DNA of 64,000 nucleotides from positions 16,167-80,166 of the forward strand of contig JANMGQ010000252.1 in the NCBI GenBank assembly GCA_031374735.1. The letters are read 5' to 3'. The notes under the pieces were generated by a model. It searched no databases, was not told the DNA's origin, and saw nothing but the letters and a program-made list of their open reading frames with translations. Below, in pieces: positions 7,788-16,285 of the stretch. Within the stretch, counting starts at the first letter, position 1. Each line of letters starts with the position of its first letter. The DNA comes from JABFRJ01 sp031374735. Its GTDB lineage: Bacteria > Pseudomonadota > Alphaproteobacteria > Rhizobiales > Hyphomicrobiaceae. The translations under genes were made by a program, and so were the position numbers.

Positions 7788-8750
7788 ATGTCTGGAAGTC
7801 TGAGAGATATCCGGCTTTTTGTGGCGGCCTATGAAGAGCGCTCCTTCACAGCCGCAGCCCATCGTGAACACGCGACCCAGTCCGGCGTCTCGCAGCACAT
7901 CAGAAATCTGGAGGGCAGTCTCGGCGTCAATCTGTTCACGCGCGAAAAGGGCCAGGTTGCTTCAACGCCTGCGGGCGATAGCTATTATCTGCGCTGTATC
8001 GAAGTCTTGCGCGCCCACGACAGGGCGACCGAGACAGCAAAATCATTCGCTGGCGGATTGAACGGTGTGCTCGTCGTCGGCCTGATGCCGACCATGACGC
8101 GATGCATGTTGGCGCCGGTCTTGGCGGCTTATGCAGCCGAGCATCCAAACCTGGTGATCCGTATCGTCGAGGGCTATAGCGCGCCGCTGACGCAACAGGT
8201 GCGGGCGGGCGAACTCGATTTCGCTATTGTGCCGACGTTTCCGGGATTGTCGGGTCTCAAAGCCGAGCTGTTTTTGCGCACGCCGGAAGTCCTTGTCTCA
8301 GGGACAATCGGCAAATCCATGCACGGGCGCCCGGTGCGGCTGGCCGATCAAGGACCGTTGAAGCTGGTCTTGCCGAGCAAGGCCAACACGCGCCGTCAGC
8401 TGATCGAGACCTATTGCAGCGCGATCGGCGCCGATATCATACGTCTTGTTGAGATGGATGCTATGCTCGGCACCCTGGATCTGGTTTCCCGGTCTGATTG
8501 GCGCACGATCCTGCCGGGGATCATGATGGCGATCGACGATCCAGCGGGCCGGTTGTCGACGAGCCTCATCGTCGATCCACAGCTCGACCTCGACCTTGTG
8601 CTGATCGAACCGGCAAGACGAACAATGTCGCAGTCTGCGAAAGTATTTCTGGCCATGTTGAAGGCCGAGGCGCAGCGCCTCAACGCGCGCTGGACTGCAC
8701 CGGGCACGGCAGGCAAAGCGAAGAGCCGCGCCAAAGTGCCGGCGTCCTGA
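7788..8750 (+). CDS. LysR-family transcriptional regulator
   Basis: A 320-residue LysR protein. Residues 1-60 form the winged helix-turn-helix (LRDIRLFVAAYEERSFTAAA, then SGVSQHIRNLE, then LFTREKGQV), followed by a linker helix. The effector domain from about 90 to 295 includes GVLVVGLMPT and ELDFAIVPTF. Length is typical. It is divergent from the flavin reductase and immediately precedes the TRAP genes on its own strand, so it is the likely regulator of both arms of the catabolic block. The inducer is probably a pathway intermediate, by analogy with the family. Confidence 0.9.
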   Translation: MSGSLRDIRLFVAAYEERSFTAAAHREHATQSGVSQHIRNLEGSLGVNLFTREKGQVASTPAGDSYYLRCIEVLRAHDRATETAKSFAGGLNGVLVVGLMPTMTRCMLAPVLAAYAAEHPNLVIRIVEGYSAPLTQQVRAGELDFAIVPTFPGLSGLKAELFLRTPEVLVSGTIGKSMHGRPVRLADQGPLKLVLPSKANTRRQLIETYCSAIGADIIRLVEMDAMLGTLDLVSRSDWRTILPGIMMAIDDPAGRLSTSLIVDPQLDLDLVLIEPARRTMSQSAKVFLAMLKAEAQRLNARWTAPGTAGKAKSRAKVPAS

Positions 8751-8943
8751 CGGCGCGACGGCCGCCGTTTTGGTGGCGTGGCACCCAGTGGCTTCTCGCA
8801 TACACCGATCGCCCAGGTGAAGTACTTTCATTGTGCCCTGACTATTTGGGCTGCCGGCCCTTGTCTGGACGGCCAGATACGGACTAGTTGATCCCGCAAG
8901 GTCGAGCCCGTTGAGAACGCTCAGCCAGCAATCGGAGGAAGAC

Positions 8944-10071
8944 ATGACGACAACCGAAAATGCATCCCGTCGAAAATTCCTGCGCGGCTCAGCCGTTGCA
9001 GCCGCGGCCGCCGTTGCTGCGCCCAACGTCGTCAAGGCGCAGGGCGCCATCACGATGCGCTGGCAGTCCACTTGGCCGGCCAAGGACATCTTCCACGAAT
9101 ACGCCAACGACTTCGCCAAGAAGGTCAATGACATGACCGGCGGCGACCTCAAGATTGAAGTGCTGCCGGCAGGCGCTGTGGTGCCGGCGTTCCAGCTGCT
9201 CGACGCCGTCTCCAAGGGCACGCTCGATGGCGGCCATGGCGTGCTCGTCTATCACTACGGCAAACAGAACGCGCTGGCACTCTGGGGCTCAGGTCCGGGC
9301 TATGCGATGGACGCCAACATGCTGCTGTCCTGGCACAAGTACGGCGGCGGCAAGGAACTGTTGGCAAAACTGTATGCTTCGATCGGCGCCAACGTCGTGT
9401 CGTTCCCCTATGGCCCGATGCCGACACAGCCGCTCGGCTGGTTCAAGAAGCCGATGGCCAAGCTCGAGGATATGAACGGCATCAAATATCGCACCGTCGG
9501 CATCTCGATCGACGTGTTCACAGCCATGGGTATGGCCGTAAACGCACTGCCGGGCGGTGAAATCGTCTCGGCCATGGACCGCGGCCTGCTCGATGCTGCC
9601 GAGTTCAACAACGCCACGTCCGACCGCCTGCTGGGCTTCGCCGACGTGTCCAAGGTCTGCATGCTGCAGAGCTATCACCAGAACGCCGAGCAGTTCGAGA
9701 TCACGTTCAACAAAGACAAGTTTGACTCGTTGCCAGCGAAGATGAAGGCGATCATCGAGAACGCCACGGAAGCAGCTTCGTCCGATATGAGCTGGAAGGC
9801 GGTGGATCGTTACTCCACCGACTACATCGAACTGCAGACCAAGGACAAAGTCCGCTTCTTCAAGACCCCGGACGCGATCCTCAAGAAGCAGCTCGAAGTC
9901 TACGATCAGGTGGTCGACAAGAAGAGCGTCGATAACCCGCTGTTCAAGGAAATCGTCGCCAGCCAGGTCGCCTTCGCCAAGCGCGTCACGCAGTGGGAAC
10001 AGGACACCGTCGTCGGCCGCAAGATGGCCTACGATCACTACTTCGGTCCGAACGGCGTGAAGAAGGGCTGA
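8944..10071 (+). CDS. dctP: TRAP transporter solute-binding protein, DctP family
   Basis: A 375-residue periplasmic binding protein. The N-terminus has a Tat-type signal (SRRKFLRGSAVAAAAAVAAP) with likely cleavage around 32, then a DctP domain beginning TMRWQSTWPAKDIFHEYANDF. The ATG at 8944 follows GGAGGAAG; a TTG 11 codons upstream is less likely. DctP proteins bind carboxylates or other organic acids and deliver them to the DctQM permease encoded next. The binding pocket arginine cannot be assigned reliably without alignment. Separated from dctQ by a 230-base gap containing a stem-loop. Confidence 0.9.
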   Translation: MTTTENASRRKFLRGSAVAAAAAVAAPNVVKAQGAITMRWQSTWPAKDIFHEYANDFAKKVNDMTGGDLKIEVLPAGAVVPAFQLLDAVSKGTLDGGHGVLVYHYGKQNALALWGSGPGYAMDANMLLSWHKYGGGKELLAKLYASIGANVVSFPYGPMPTQPLGWFKKPMAKLEDMNGIKYRTVGISIDVFTAMGMAVNALPGGEIVSAMDRGLLDAAEFNNATSDRLLGFADVSKVCMLQSYHQNAEQFEITFNKDKFDSLPAKMKAIIENATEAASSDMSWKAVDRYSTDYIELQTKDKVRFFKTPDAILKKQLEVYDQVVDKKSVDNPLFKEIVASQVAFAKRVTQWEQDTVVGRKMAYDHYFGPNGVKKG

Positions 10072-10100
10072 TCACAACATGGTCTCGTGCGACGCGGTCG

Positions 10101-10142
10101 GGGGCAACTTCGGCCGCGCCGTTCGTTTTGAGCGGTTGCCCC
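10101..10142 (+). promoter_or_regulatory. Stem-loop between dctP and dctQ
   Basis: GGGGCAAC at 10101-10108 is complementary to GTTGCCCC at 10135-10142, giving an 8-bp stem with a 26-base loop. It lies 30 bases after the dctP stop. In operons with an abundant binding protein followed by membrane subunits, such a hairpin commonly protects the upstream message or attenuates transcription, lowering permease expression. No T-run follows. Function inferred from position. Confidence 0.4.
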
Positions 10143-10301
10143 TCGAGCCGGGTCGAAAAGCGCGACTATGTGTACGCTGTAGACCACCGTTAGACCAAAG
10201 CACTGTGGCCATCGGGTAGCGGCTTGCCCGGCCTCTGCACCATCATGTCAGCAGCCGCAAATGCGCTCGGTATAAGGGCCCCAGTCTTGGGGAAACAATG
10301 C

Positions 10302-10985
10302 ATGTCAGCTGAAACGACACGCGGTGACGGGAGCGCTGTGCGCCTCATCCACGCCATCGATCGGATCAACACGTTCGTTGGCAAAGGCGCCGCGTGGCTC
10401 ATCATCGGGTTGATGCTGCTGGTCTGCGGCGAGGTGTTCAAGCGCTATGCGCTCAACAAACCGACGGCGTGGATCTTCGATGCCTCCAACATGTTCTACG
10501 GCACCTTGTTCATGCTGTGCGGCGCTTATGCCTTGGCTCAGAATGCGCATGTGCGGGGCGATTTCCTGTACTCGTCGATGAAGCCACGCACGCAAGCGAG
10601 CCTCGATCTTGTTCTCTACGTCCTGTTTTTCTTCCCAGGCATCGCAGCGCTTTGCTACGCAGGCTATGATTTCGCCGCCATCAGCTGGCGAATCAACGAA
10701 CACTCAAACACCACCTCCGACGGCCCGCCCGTCTATCATTTCAAGGCGATCATTCCGATCGCCGGCGCGTTTGTCATGCTGCAGGGCGTCGCCGAGGTTA
10801 TCCGCTGTGTGCTGTGTCTCAAGACCGGCGAATGGCCGGCGCGCCTGAAAGACGTCGCTGAAGCCGACGTCATCGAGCAGCAGCTCTCGGCGAGCGAACA
10901 CGTCGATGGTGCCACGCGCGACGCGGCCATCGCCAATGCCGCAAAAATCGATGAAGCCGCACGTCAACGCGGCCGGGGGGAATAA
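10302..10985 (+). CDS. dctQ: TRAP transporter small permease, DctQ
   Basis: About 227 residues from the ATG at 10302. Four membrane segments are visible: WLIIGLMLLVCGEVF near 25-40, the segment around AWIFDASNMFYGTLFMLCGAYAL, LVLYVLFFFPGIAALCYAGYDF, and IIPIAGAFVMLQGVAEVIRCVL. The C-terminal tail of about 50 residues is hydrophilic and Ala-rich, longer than in many DctQ proteins. Earlier in-frame starts at 10224 (TTG) and 10245 (ATG) cannot be excluded, because the site upstream of 10302 (GGGGAA) is only moderate. It lies six bases before dctM and forms the membrane complex with it. Confidence 0.85.
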   Translation: MSAETTRGDGSAVRLIHAIDRINTFVGKGAAWLIIGLMLLVCGEVFKRYALNKPTAWIFDASNMFYGTLFMLCGAYALAQNAHVRGDFLYSSMKPRTQASLDLVLYVLFFFPGIAALCYAGYDFAAISWRINEHSNTTSDGPPVYHFKAIIPIAGAFVMLQGVAEVIRCVLCLKTGEWPARLKDVAEADVIEQQLSASEHVDGATRDAAIANAAKIDEAARQRGRGE

Positions 10986-10990
10986 CGACC

Positions 10991-12730
10991 ATGGCCAGCC
11001 AATATCTCGGCATGCTCATGCTGTGCCTGATCGTCGTTGCGATCATGCTCGGCTTTCCCACGGCCTTCACGCTGATGGGCCTTGGCATCATGTTCGGCTT
11101 CATGGCCTACTTTAAAAGTGGCCAGGCGTTTTCCGACAACCTCGTCTTCGACCTGATGGTGCAACGCACCTACGGAGCCATGACCAATGACGTGCTGATC
11201 TCGATCCCGCTGTTCGTCCTCATGGGCTACGTGATGGAGCGCGGGGCACTCGTCGACAAGATGTTCTACTCGATCCAGCTGGCGTTCCGCAAAGTGCCGG
11301 CCTCGCTCGCGGTCGCGACTCTGATCGTATGCACGTTCTGGGGTATTGCCTCAGGCCTCGTCGGGGCCGTCGTCGTGCTGATGGGCGTGATCGCCTTCAA
11401 TCCGATGCTCAAGGCCGGATACGACGTCCGCCTCGCCGCGGGCGTGATCACGGCTGGCGGCACACTCGGCATTCTGATCCCGCCGTCGGTCATGATCATC
11501 GTCTACGCCGCCGTGGCCGGACAGTCAGTCGTCAAACTCTACGCGGCCGCGATGTTCCCAGGCTTCTTCCTGGCCTTCCTGTATCTGATCTACATCATCG
11601 GCTGGGCACTGATCAATCCGAAGATCGCGCCCCGCCTGCCGCCGGAGCAGCAGAAGGTACCAGTGCCAGATTGGATGCTGGCCTTCCAGGCGGCCTATGG
11701 CAACAACATGTTCGTCGGGTTGCTAAAGTCGATGTTCGCGCCCGGCAAGGCGCGCGCCATTGATATCAATGGCAAGCCGATCGGCTACGCCACGATCGTC
11801 AGCAACTTCCTCTATTCGCTGGTGCCGCTGTCATTCGTGGTCGGCTCATTCCTGCTGACGTGGTGGTATGTCATCATCCACCAGCAGGCCGTCGACAAGG
11901 TCGACGACGGCGGTCTGCAGCCGCTCGGCGCGGCGCCTGTCGAAGCCGCCGTTCCGGTGGGGCCGCCGGAAGGTTTCATCATGTGGTTCTTCATCGTTGC
12001 AGCCATCATGGCGACGATCATGATGGTCTACTACAGGCGCATGAACGCTGATAAACTTGAGGTCGTGAAGCTGCTGACCACGTCGATCATGCCGCTTGGT
12101 TTGCTGACGCTCGTCGTTCTTGTGGTCATCCTGTTCGGCATCACGACGGCGACCGAAAGTGCCGCTGTCGGCGCGGCCGGCGCATTCCTGCTGGCGCTGT
12201 CCTCGGGCTCACTCAACTGGCAGCGCACCAAGGAAGCAGTGTTTCTCACTGCGAAAACCACATCGATGGTGTGCTGGCTGTTTGTCGGCTCGGCGATCTT
12301 CTCCGGCGTGTTCGCGCTGCTCGGCGGTCAAGCCCTGATCGAGCAGTGGGTGCTGTCGATGAACCTGACGCCGCTACAGTTCATGATCCTGTCGCAGGCA
12401 ATCATCTTCGTGCTCGGCTGGCCGCTGGAGTGGACCGAGATCATCGTGATCTTCGTGCCGATCTTCCTGCCCCTGCTGAAGCACTTTGGCATCGACCCTA
12501 TCCTGTGGGGCACGCTGGTGTTCGTAAACCTGCAGGCGGCTTTCCTGTCGCCGCCGGTCGCCATGAGCGCGTTCTATCTGAAGGGGGTTGCGCCAAAGCA
12601 CGTGACCATCAATCAGATCTTCGCTGGTATGATGCCCTACATGCTCATCGTCATCCTATGTATGGTGCTGATGTACCTCTGGCCGGGCCTCACACTGTGG
12701 CTGCCGACGTTCCTCTATGGCAAAGGCTGA
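10991..12730 (+). CDS. dctM: TRAP transporter large permease, DctM, with extended central region
   Basis: A 579-residue integral membrane protein. The N-terminal third has the canonical start of DctM (LCLIVVAIMLGFPTAFTLMG) and the segment GTLGILIPPSVMIIVYA near 157-173. The C-terminal third has GWPLEWTEIIVIFVPIFLPLL and PPVAMSAFYLKGVAP. Usual DctM proteins are about 425-450 residues. Here about 130-150 extra residues lie between roughly 205 and 350, with a hydrophilic loop and two added hydrophobic segments (near 275-295 and 326-346). Long DctM forms are known. Last transporter gene, nine bases before the amidase. Confidence 0.88.
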   Translation: MASQYLGMLMLCLIVVAIMLGFPTAFTLMGLGIMFGFMAYFKSGQAFSDNLVFDLMVQRTYGAMTNDVLISIPLFVLMGYVMERGALVDKMFYSIQLAFRKVPASLAVATLIVCTFWGIASGLVGAVVVLMGVIAFNPMLKAGYDVRLAAGVITAGGTLGILIPPSVMIIVYAAVAGQSVVKLYAAAMFPGFFLAFLYLIYIIGWALINPKIAPRLPPEQQKVPVPDWMLAFQAAYGNNMFVGLLKSMFAPGKARAIDINGKPIGYATIVSNFLYSLVPLSFVVGSFLLTWWYVIIHQQAVDKVDDGGLQPLGAAPVEAAVPVGPPEGFIMWFFIVAAIMATIMMVYYRRMNADKLEVVKLLTTSIMPLGLLTLVVLVVILFGITTATESAAVGAAGAFLLALSSGSLNWQRTKEAVFLTAKTTSMVCWLFVGSAIFSGVFALLGGQALIEQWVLSMNLTPLQFMILSQAIIFVLGWPLEWTEIIVIFVPIFLPLLKHFGIDPILWGTLVFVNLQAAFLSPPVAMSAFYLKGVAPKHVTINQIFAGMMPYMLIVILCMVLMYLWPGLTLWLPTFLYGKG

Positions 12731-12739
12731 GGAGCACAA

Positions 12740-14095
12740 ATGGACGTGGAAGCCCTGCAGCGCCTGACAGCGACGGTTGCGGCCAAGCTTATCGCGTCCG
12801 GAGACATCTCTTCGCGAGACCTAGTGTCGGCATGTCTTGCACGCATTATCGTGCGGGACGGTGACGTGAGGGCGTGGGCGCACGTCGACCCGGAACGCGC
12901 GCTCGCAGATGCATGTGCCGCTGACGACTGGCGGCGCTCCGGCCGCATGCTCGGCCCGCTGCACGGCGTGCCCGTGGGTGTCAAAGACATCATCGACACC
13001 AGCGATTATCGCACTGAATACGGGTCTTCGGCTTTCCAGGGCCGGCAACCGGAAAAGGATGCGGCCTGTGTCGCGGCACTGCGATCCTCCGGCGCCGTAA
13101 TCCTTGGCAAGACGGTCACGACCGAGTTCGCCACCGCAACACCGAGCGTCACGCGCAATCCATGCCATCTCGAACATTCGCCCGGAGGGTCTTCCGCCGG
13201 ATCGGCCGCGGCGGTGGCAGATTTCATGGTTCCGATCGCGCTTGGCACGCAAACCGCAGGCTCCGTCATCAGGCCAGCATCGTTCTGCGGCACCTATGGT
13301 TTCAAGCCGAGCTATGGCCTCATTCCGCGCACCGGCGTGCTGCCGTATGCTCCCTCGCTCGACACGATCGGCGTGCTGGCGCGGTCGATCGACGATTTGG
13401 CACTGGTTTGCGATGTTGTTCAGGGCTTCGATTCGAATGATCCGGCAAGCAACGGGAAGCGCCGTGCGCCGCTGAGCCCGACGGCTGCCATGCAGTGGCC
13501 GCTCGCGCCACGCTTTGCGTTCGTCAAGGGACCGCAGTGGAAGGGGGCCGATTCGATCATGCGCGACGCGTTCGCTGAGCTTGCAGAGACGCTTGGGGCA
13601 GATGTCGTTGACGTGGATATAGACCTGATCGTCGAGACGGGGCTCGCGGCGGCGCAGGTCGTTCAGGCCTACGAGCGCACTCAGAGTTTCGACCCGTTCC
13701 TGCAGCGCTTCGCCGGACAGATCTCGACTCGGCTTGCATCCGACATCGAACTTGGCCGATGTGTGACCGAAAGCGATTATCGGCGCGCCTGCGACGCGAC
13801 CGGCAGCATGCGCGCGGCGCTTGATCCACTGTTCGCCGACCATGGGACAATCATGACAGCGGCAGCCCCCGGGCTCGCTCCCAGGCTCGCGCCCAGGGAT
13901 CTCGGTACGACAGGCGATCCGATCTTCAATGCGCTGTGGACCTACCTTGGCTTGCCCGCCGTCACGGTGCCGTTGTTGGAGTGCGATGGACTTCCGCTCG
14001 GCGTGCAACTCGTTGGGGCACTTTATGACGACGCCCGCTTGCTGCGGACCGCGCGGCTGCTGACAGAGCGTATCGCCATCGGATCTGTGGCGTAA
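12740..14095 (+). CDS. Amidase signature family enzyme
   Basis: A 451-residue amidase. The Ser-cisSer-Lys triad region is intact: K82 in VGVKDIID, the Gly-Ser motif PGGSSAGSAAAVAD from about 148, and nucleophile S175 in TQTAGSVIRPASFCG. It starts at ATG 12740 after GAGGAG and follows dctM by nine bases, so it belongs to the TRAP operon. No signal peptide; cytoplasmic. The family hydrolyses amides, including aryl and short-chain amides, carbamoyl and ureido compounds. Its linkage suggests that the imported compound, or a product of it, carries an amide or that ammonia release is a pathway step. Confidence 0.88.
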   Translation: MDVEALQRLTATVAAKLIASGDISSRDLVSACLARIIVRDGDVRAWAHVDPERALADACAADDWRRSGRMLGPLHGVPVGVKDIIDTSDYRTEYGSSAFQGRQPEKDAACVAALRSSGAVILGKTVTTEFATATPSVTRNPCHLEHSPGGSSAGSAAAVADFMVPIALGTQTAGSVIRPASFCGTYGFKPSYGLIPRTGVLPYAPSLDTIGVLARSIDDLALVCDVVQGFDSNDPASNGKRRAPLSPTAAMQWPLAPRFAFVKGPQWKGADSIMRDAFAELAETLGADVVDVDIDLIVETGLAAAQVVQAYERTQSFDPFLQRFAGQISTRLASDIELGRCVTESDYRRACDATGSMRAALDPLFADHGTIMTAAAPGLAPRLAPRDLGTTGDPIFNALWTYLGLPAVTVPLLECDGLPLGVQLVGALYDDARLLRTARLLTERIAIGSVA

Positions 14096-14115
14096 GGATC
14101 AAGCGTTGTCGCGCT

Positions 14116-14376
14116 TCAACCAGCGAGCCAACCGCCATCGACAACCATCGCCGTTCCGGTCGTGAAGGCCGAGGCATCGCTGGCGAGGTGCAGCGCGGCT
14201 TCCGCCAGTTCCTCCGCGCGGCCAAAGCGGCCAAGCGGATGGCGGACGCGAGAGGCCTCGCGAGCGGCGGCCGGATCGGGGCGGCGATGGAAACTGCGGT
14301 TCAGCATCGGGGTGTCGATGGCGCCCGGCACCAGGGCGTTGATGCGCACGCCGTCAGTTGCGAAATCAAGCGCCAT
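14116..14376 (-). pseudogene. 3' remnant of a short-chain dehydrogenase/reductase
   Basis: The frame encodes only the last 86 residues or so of an SDR: ALDFATDGVRINALVPGAIDTP, then PLGRFGRAEELAEAALHLASD and the terminal TGTAMVVDGGW. The Rossmann glycine motif and the Tyr-x-x-x-Lys active site are absent. Just upstream of the MALD codons the reading frame meets a stop (TGA), and sequence from a different, plus-strand frame begins. The gene was therefore truncated at about 14377-14386 by deletion or rearrangement. A full-length SDR would be about 250 residues. Not expected to be functional. Confidence 0.8.
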
Positions 14377-14390
14377 CGTCGATCAATGCG

Positions 14391-14513
14391 ATGACCACCA
14401 TCGTGCCGAAGTTGGTCTCAGGGCTCACGCGGGGCCTGTTCGAAGCCGACATCGAGCGTCACTGGGCGGCGCTGCAGGCCTACGATGTGCCGCAGGCTGT
14501 GCTGCGGCGGTAG
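14391..14513 (+). pseudogene. Possible 3' fragment of an unidentified gene
   Basis: A 40-codon plus-strand frame ends at TAG 14511-14513 and reads TRGLFEADIERHWAALQAYD near its end. It starts exactly where the SDR remnant on the other strand is cut off. The ending has the feel of a real protein C-terminus (a charged amphipathic helix), but I do not recognise the family. It is most simply the other side of the same rearrangement junction. It could also be noise. Confidence 0.25.
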
Positions 14514-14648
14514 GGTCTTGATGATCGTCGACGATCCGCGACCCATTGCGGCCAGAGATCATAAGCGCTGCGCTTCCAAGCCATGGCGTTGATGGCGCGC
14601 GCATGCTCTGATCTGCGTCACCGAAGCAGCTGCCCGTCGCGGAGCCTC

Positions 14649-15662
14649 ATGATGTCCCCTCAGATCTTTGAGCTGTCGCCGCTCACGCTGCAATGCGGAC
14701 TGACCCTGCCGAAAGCGCATCTGGCCTTTCAAACCTACGGCACGCTGGCGCCGGACAAGTCCAACATCGTTCTTTATCCCACGTCGTACGGCGCGCACCA
14801 CTCGGACATCGACTGGCTGATCGGCTCGGACCGCATCCTCGACCCCACGCGATATTTCATCGTCATTCCGAACCAGCTCGGCAATGGCCTGTCGACATCG
14901 CCAAGCAACAGCGCGGAGCCTTACGGTCTTGGCCGCAATGCGCGCTTTACGCATTGGGACAACGTGCATGCCCAGGAGCGGCTGTTACGGGAGAAGTTCT
15001 CAATTACGCATCTGCCGCTGATCTACGGCTGGTCGATGGGCGGACAACAGGCCTTGCATTGGGGCGCTGTTTTTCCCGATCGGGTCGAACGCATTGTGGC
15101 CGTCTGCACGTCGGCGCGCACCAGCCCCCACAACAAAGTTTTCATTGAGGGCATCCGTGCCGTCCTGACGGCCGACGCCAACTACCGCAACGGCCGCTTC
15201 ACCGAACGGCCTGTCGCAGCGCTCCGTGCATTCGCACGCTGCTATGCGGGATGGGCCCTGTCGCAAACCTTCTATCGCGAGGAACTGTGGCGCGGCATGG
15301 GCTACACGAGCCTTGAAGACTATCTGATCCGAGATTGGGAGGGCAATTTCCTGCGCCGCGCAGGCGAAGATCTGATCTCGATGCTCGACACCTGGACCGC
15401 TTCCGATATCTCCGATAATCCCATTTACCACGGCGATATCAGCAAGGCCCTCGGCGCCATTCGCGCTCGTGCCCTGATCATGCCCTCGACGACGGACCTC
15501 TATTTCACCGTCGAGGACAGCGCCATCGAGACGCGACAGATGCCGAACGCCGAGCTGCAGCCGATCCAATCCATCTGGGGGCATCGTGCCGGCAATCCGC
15601 GCTTTTCCCCTGCGGACGAGGCCATTCTTCGCAAGGCCGTGATCGACATTATGGAACGGTAG
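14649..15662 (+). CDS. Alpha/beta hydrolase of the homoserine O-acetyltransferase (MetX) superfamily
   Basis: A 337-residue protein with the MetX layout: LAFQTYGTLAPDKSNIVL near 25-42, YFIVIPNQLGNGLSTSPSN near 69-87, the nucleophile motif YGWSMGGQQALHW (S129), an acid in PSTTDLYF and the base in SIWGHRAGNP. It starts MMSP at 14649, with GCGGAG upstream. True MetX proteins usually have GGSLGGM at the nucleophile and a longer sequence, so GWSMGG points to the MetX-like hydrolase branch rather than methionine synthesis. Neighbours are pseudogene fragments on both sides. Substrate unknown; cytoplasmic. Confidence 0.8.
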   Translation: MMSPQIFELSPLTLQCGLTLPKAHLAFQTYGTLAPDKSNIVLYPTSYGAHHSDIDWLIGSDRILDPTRYFIVIPNQLGNGLSTSPSNSAEPYGLGRNARFTHWDNVHAQERLLREKFSITHLPLIYGWSMGGQQALHWGAVFPDRVERIVAVCTSARTSPHNKVFIEGIRAVLTADANYRNGRFTERPVAALRAFARCYAGWALSQTFYREELWRGMGYTSLEDYLIRDWEGNFLRRAGEDLISMLDTWTASDISDNPIYHGDISKALGAIRARALIMPSTTDLYFTVEDSAIETRQMPNAELQPIQSIWGHRAGNPRFSPADEAILRKAVIDIMER

Positions 15663-15694
15663 GTTGAATGAGCACACCTGCGTCGGCGGCGGCT

Positions 15695-15883
15695 TCACGA
15701 CCACTGCGGCCGACGTACAATCTGCGACCGCGATGATGACGCGCGAACGGCCATCTCGATGCCGAAGGCGCCGTGCTCGCAATCGACGATGGTGAAGTCG
15801 AGCCCGGCGGGGCCAAGCATGTCGATGCACTCCTCCGATGCGATCTGAGACCATGTTCCGAGTGCCGATTTGCCGGAGCGCAC
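15695..15883 (-). pseudogene. N-terminal remnant of an HpcH/HpaI-family aldolase
   Basis: The frame reads RSGKSALGTWSQIASEECID and continues with LGPAGLDFTIVDCEHGAFGIE. This is the first beta-alpha unit and the conserved D-x-EHG segment of HpcH/HpaI (2-oxo-acid) aldolases. After about 45 residues the protein similarity ends and the frame runs into unrelated codons to a stop at 15695. Complete enzymes are about 250 residues, so more than 80 percent is missing. It is one of several dead genes between 14.1 and 16.3 kb. Confidence 0.7.
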
Positions 15884-16057
15884 AATGGCACCGACAAAAT
15901 TCTATTTGCCGATGCGGTCCACCGGTACGCGCAGGCGTTGCGATAAATGTCGCGCCGGTGAATTAGGGCAAAACTCGCTGATTGCTCGACCAACATATCG
16001 CGGCTTACTATCGATCTGCTGGCGTGGCGTTACCGCCCGTGCCGTTTCTCGACGTCG

Positions 16058-16285
16058 TTACGTAGTGCCTCGGCATCGACGTCCCCCTCGCAGAATTATC
16101 ATCTGCCGTTCAAATGCACGCCGTGGGGTTACAGCTGCTTTCGCGGTGGCGCTCGACGGGTGTGGCCGCGTCGACCGACACTGCTCCTCGCTCGCATAGT
16201 CGCGCAAGAACGCCACGAGGCTGAGCCCCTTCTGGAACTGCATCGGCTTGCACGCTACGTCTGCCTCCATCGATCCGACAATCAT
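16058..16285 (-). mobile_element. Possible IS1595-type transposase N-terminal remnant
   Basis: From an ATG at 16285 the minus strand reads MIVGSMEADVACKPMQFQKG and then LSLVAFLRDYASEEQC. This resembles the conserved N-terminus of IS1595-family (ISXO2-like) transposases, in which a short SL-x-x-F-x-x-x-Y-x-x-EEQC segment precedes a zinc ribbon. The ribbon and catalytic domain are absent; the rest of the frame is compositionally random. No terminal inverted repeats were recognised. If correct, a mobile element took part in decay of the neighbouring aldolase gene. Confidence 0.4.

Noticed and set aside
12821..14008. 395-codon minus-strand frame opposite the amidase
   Set aside because: Shadow of the amidase, which has its full catalytic triad and operon position.
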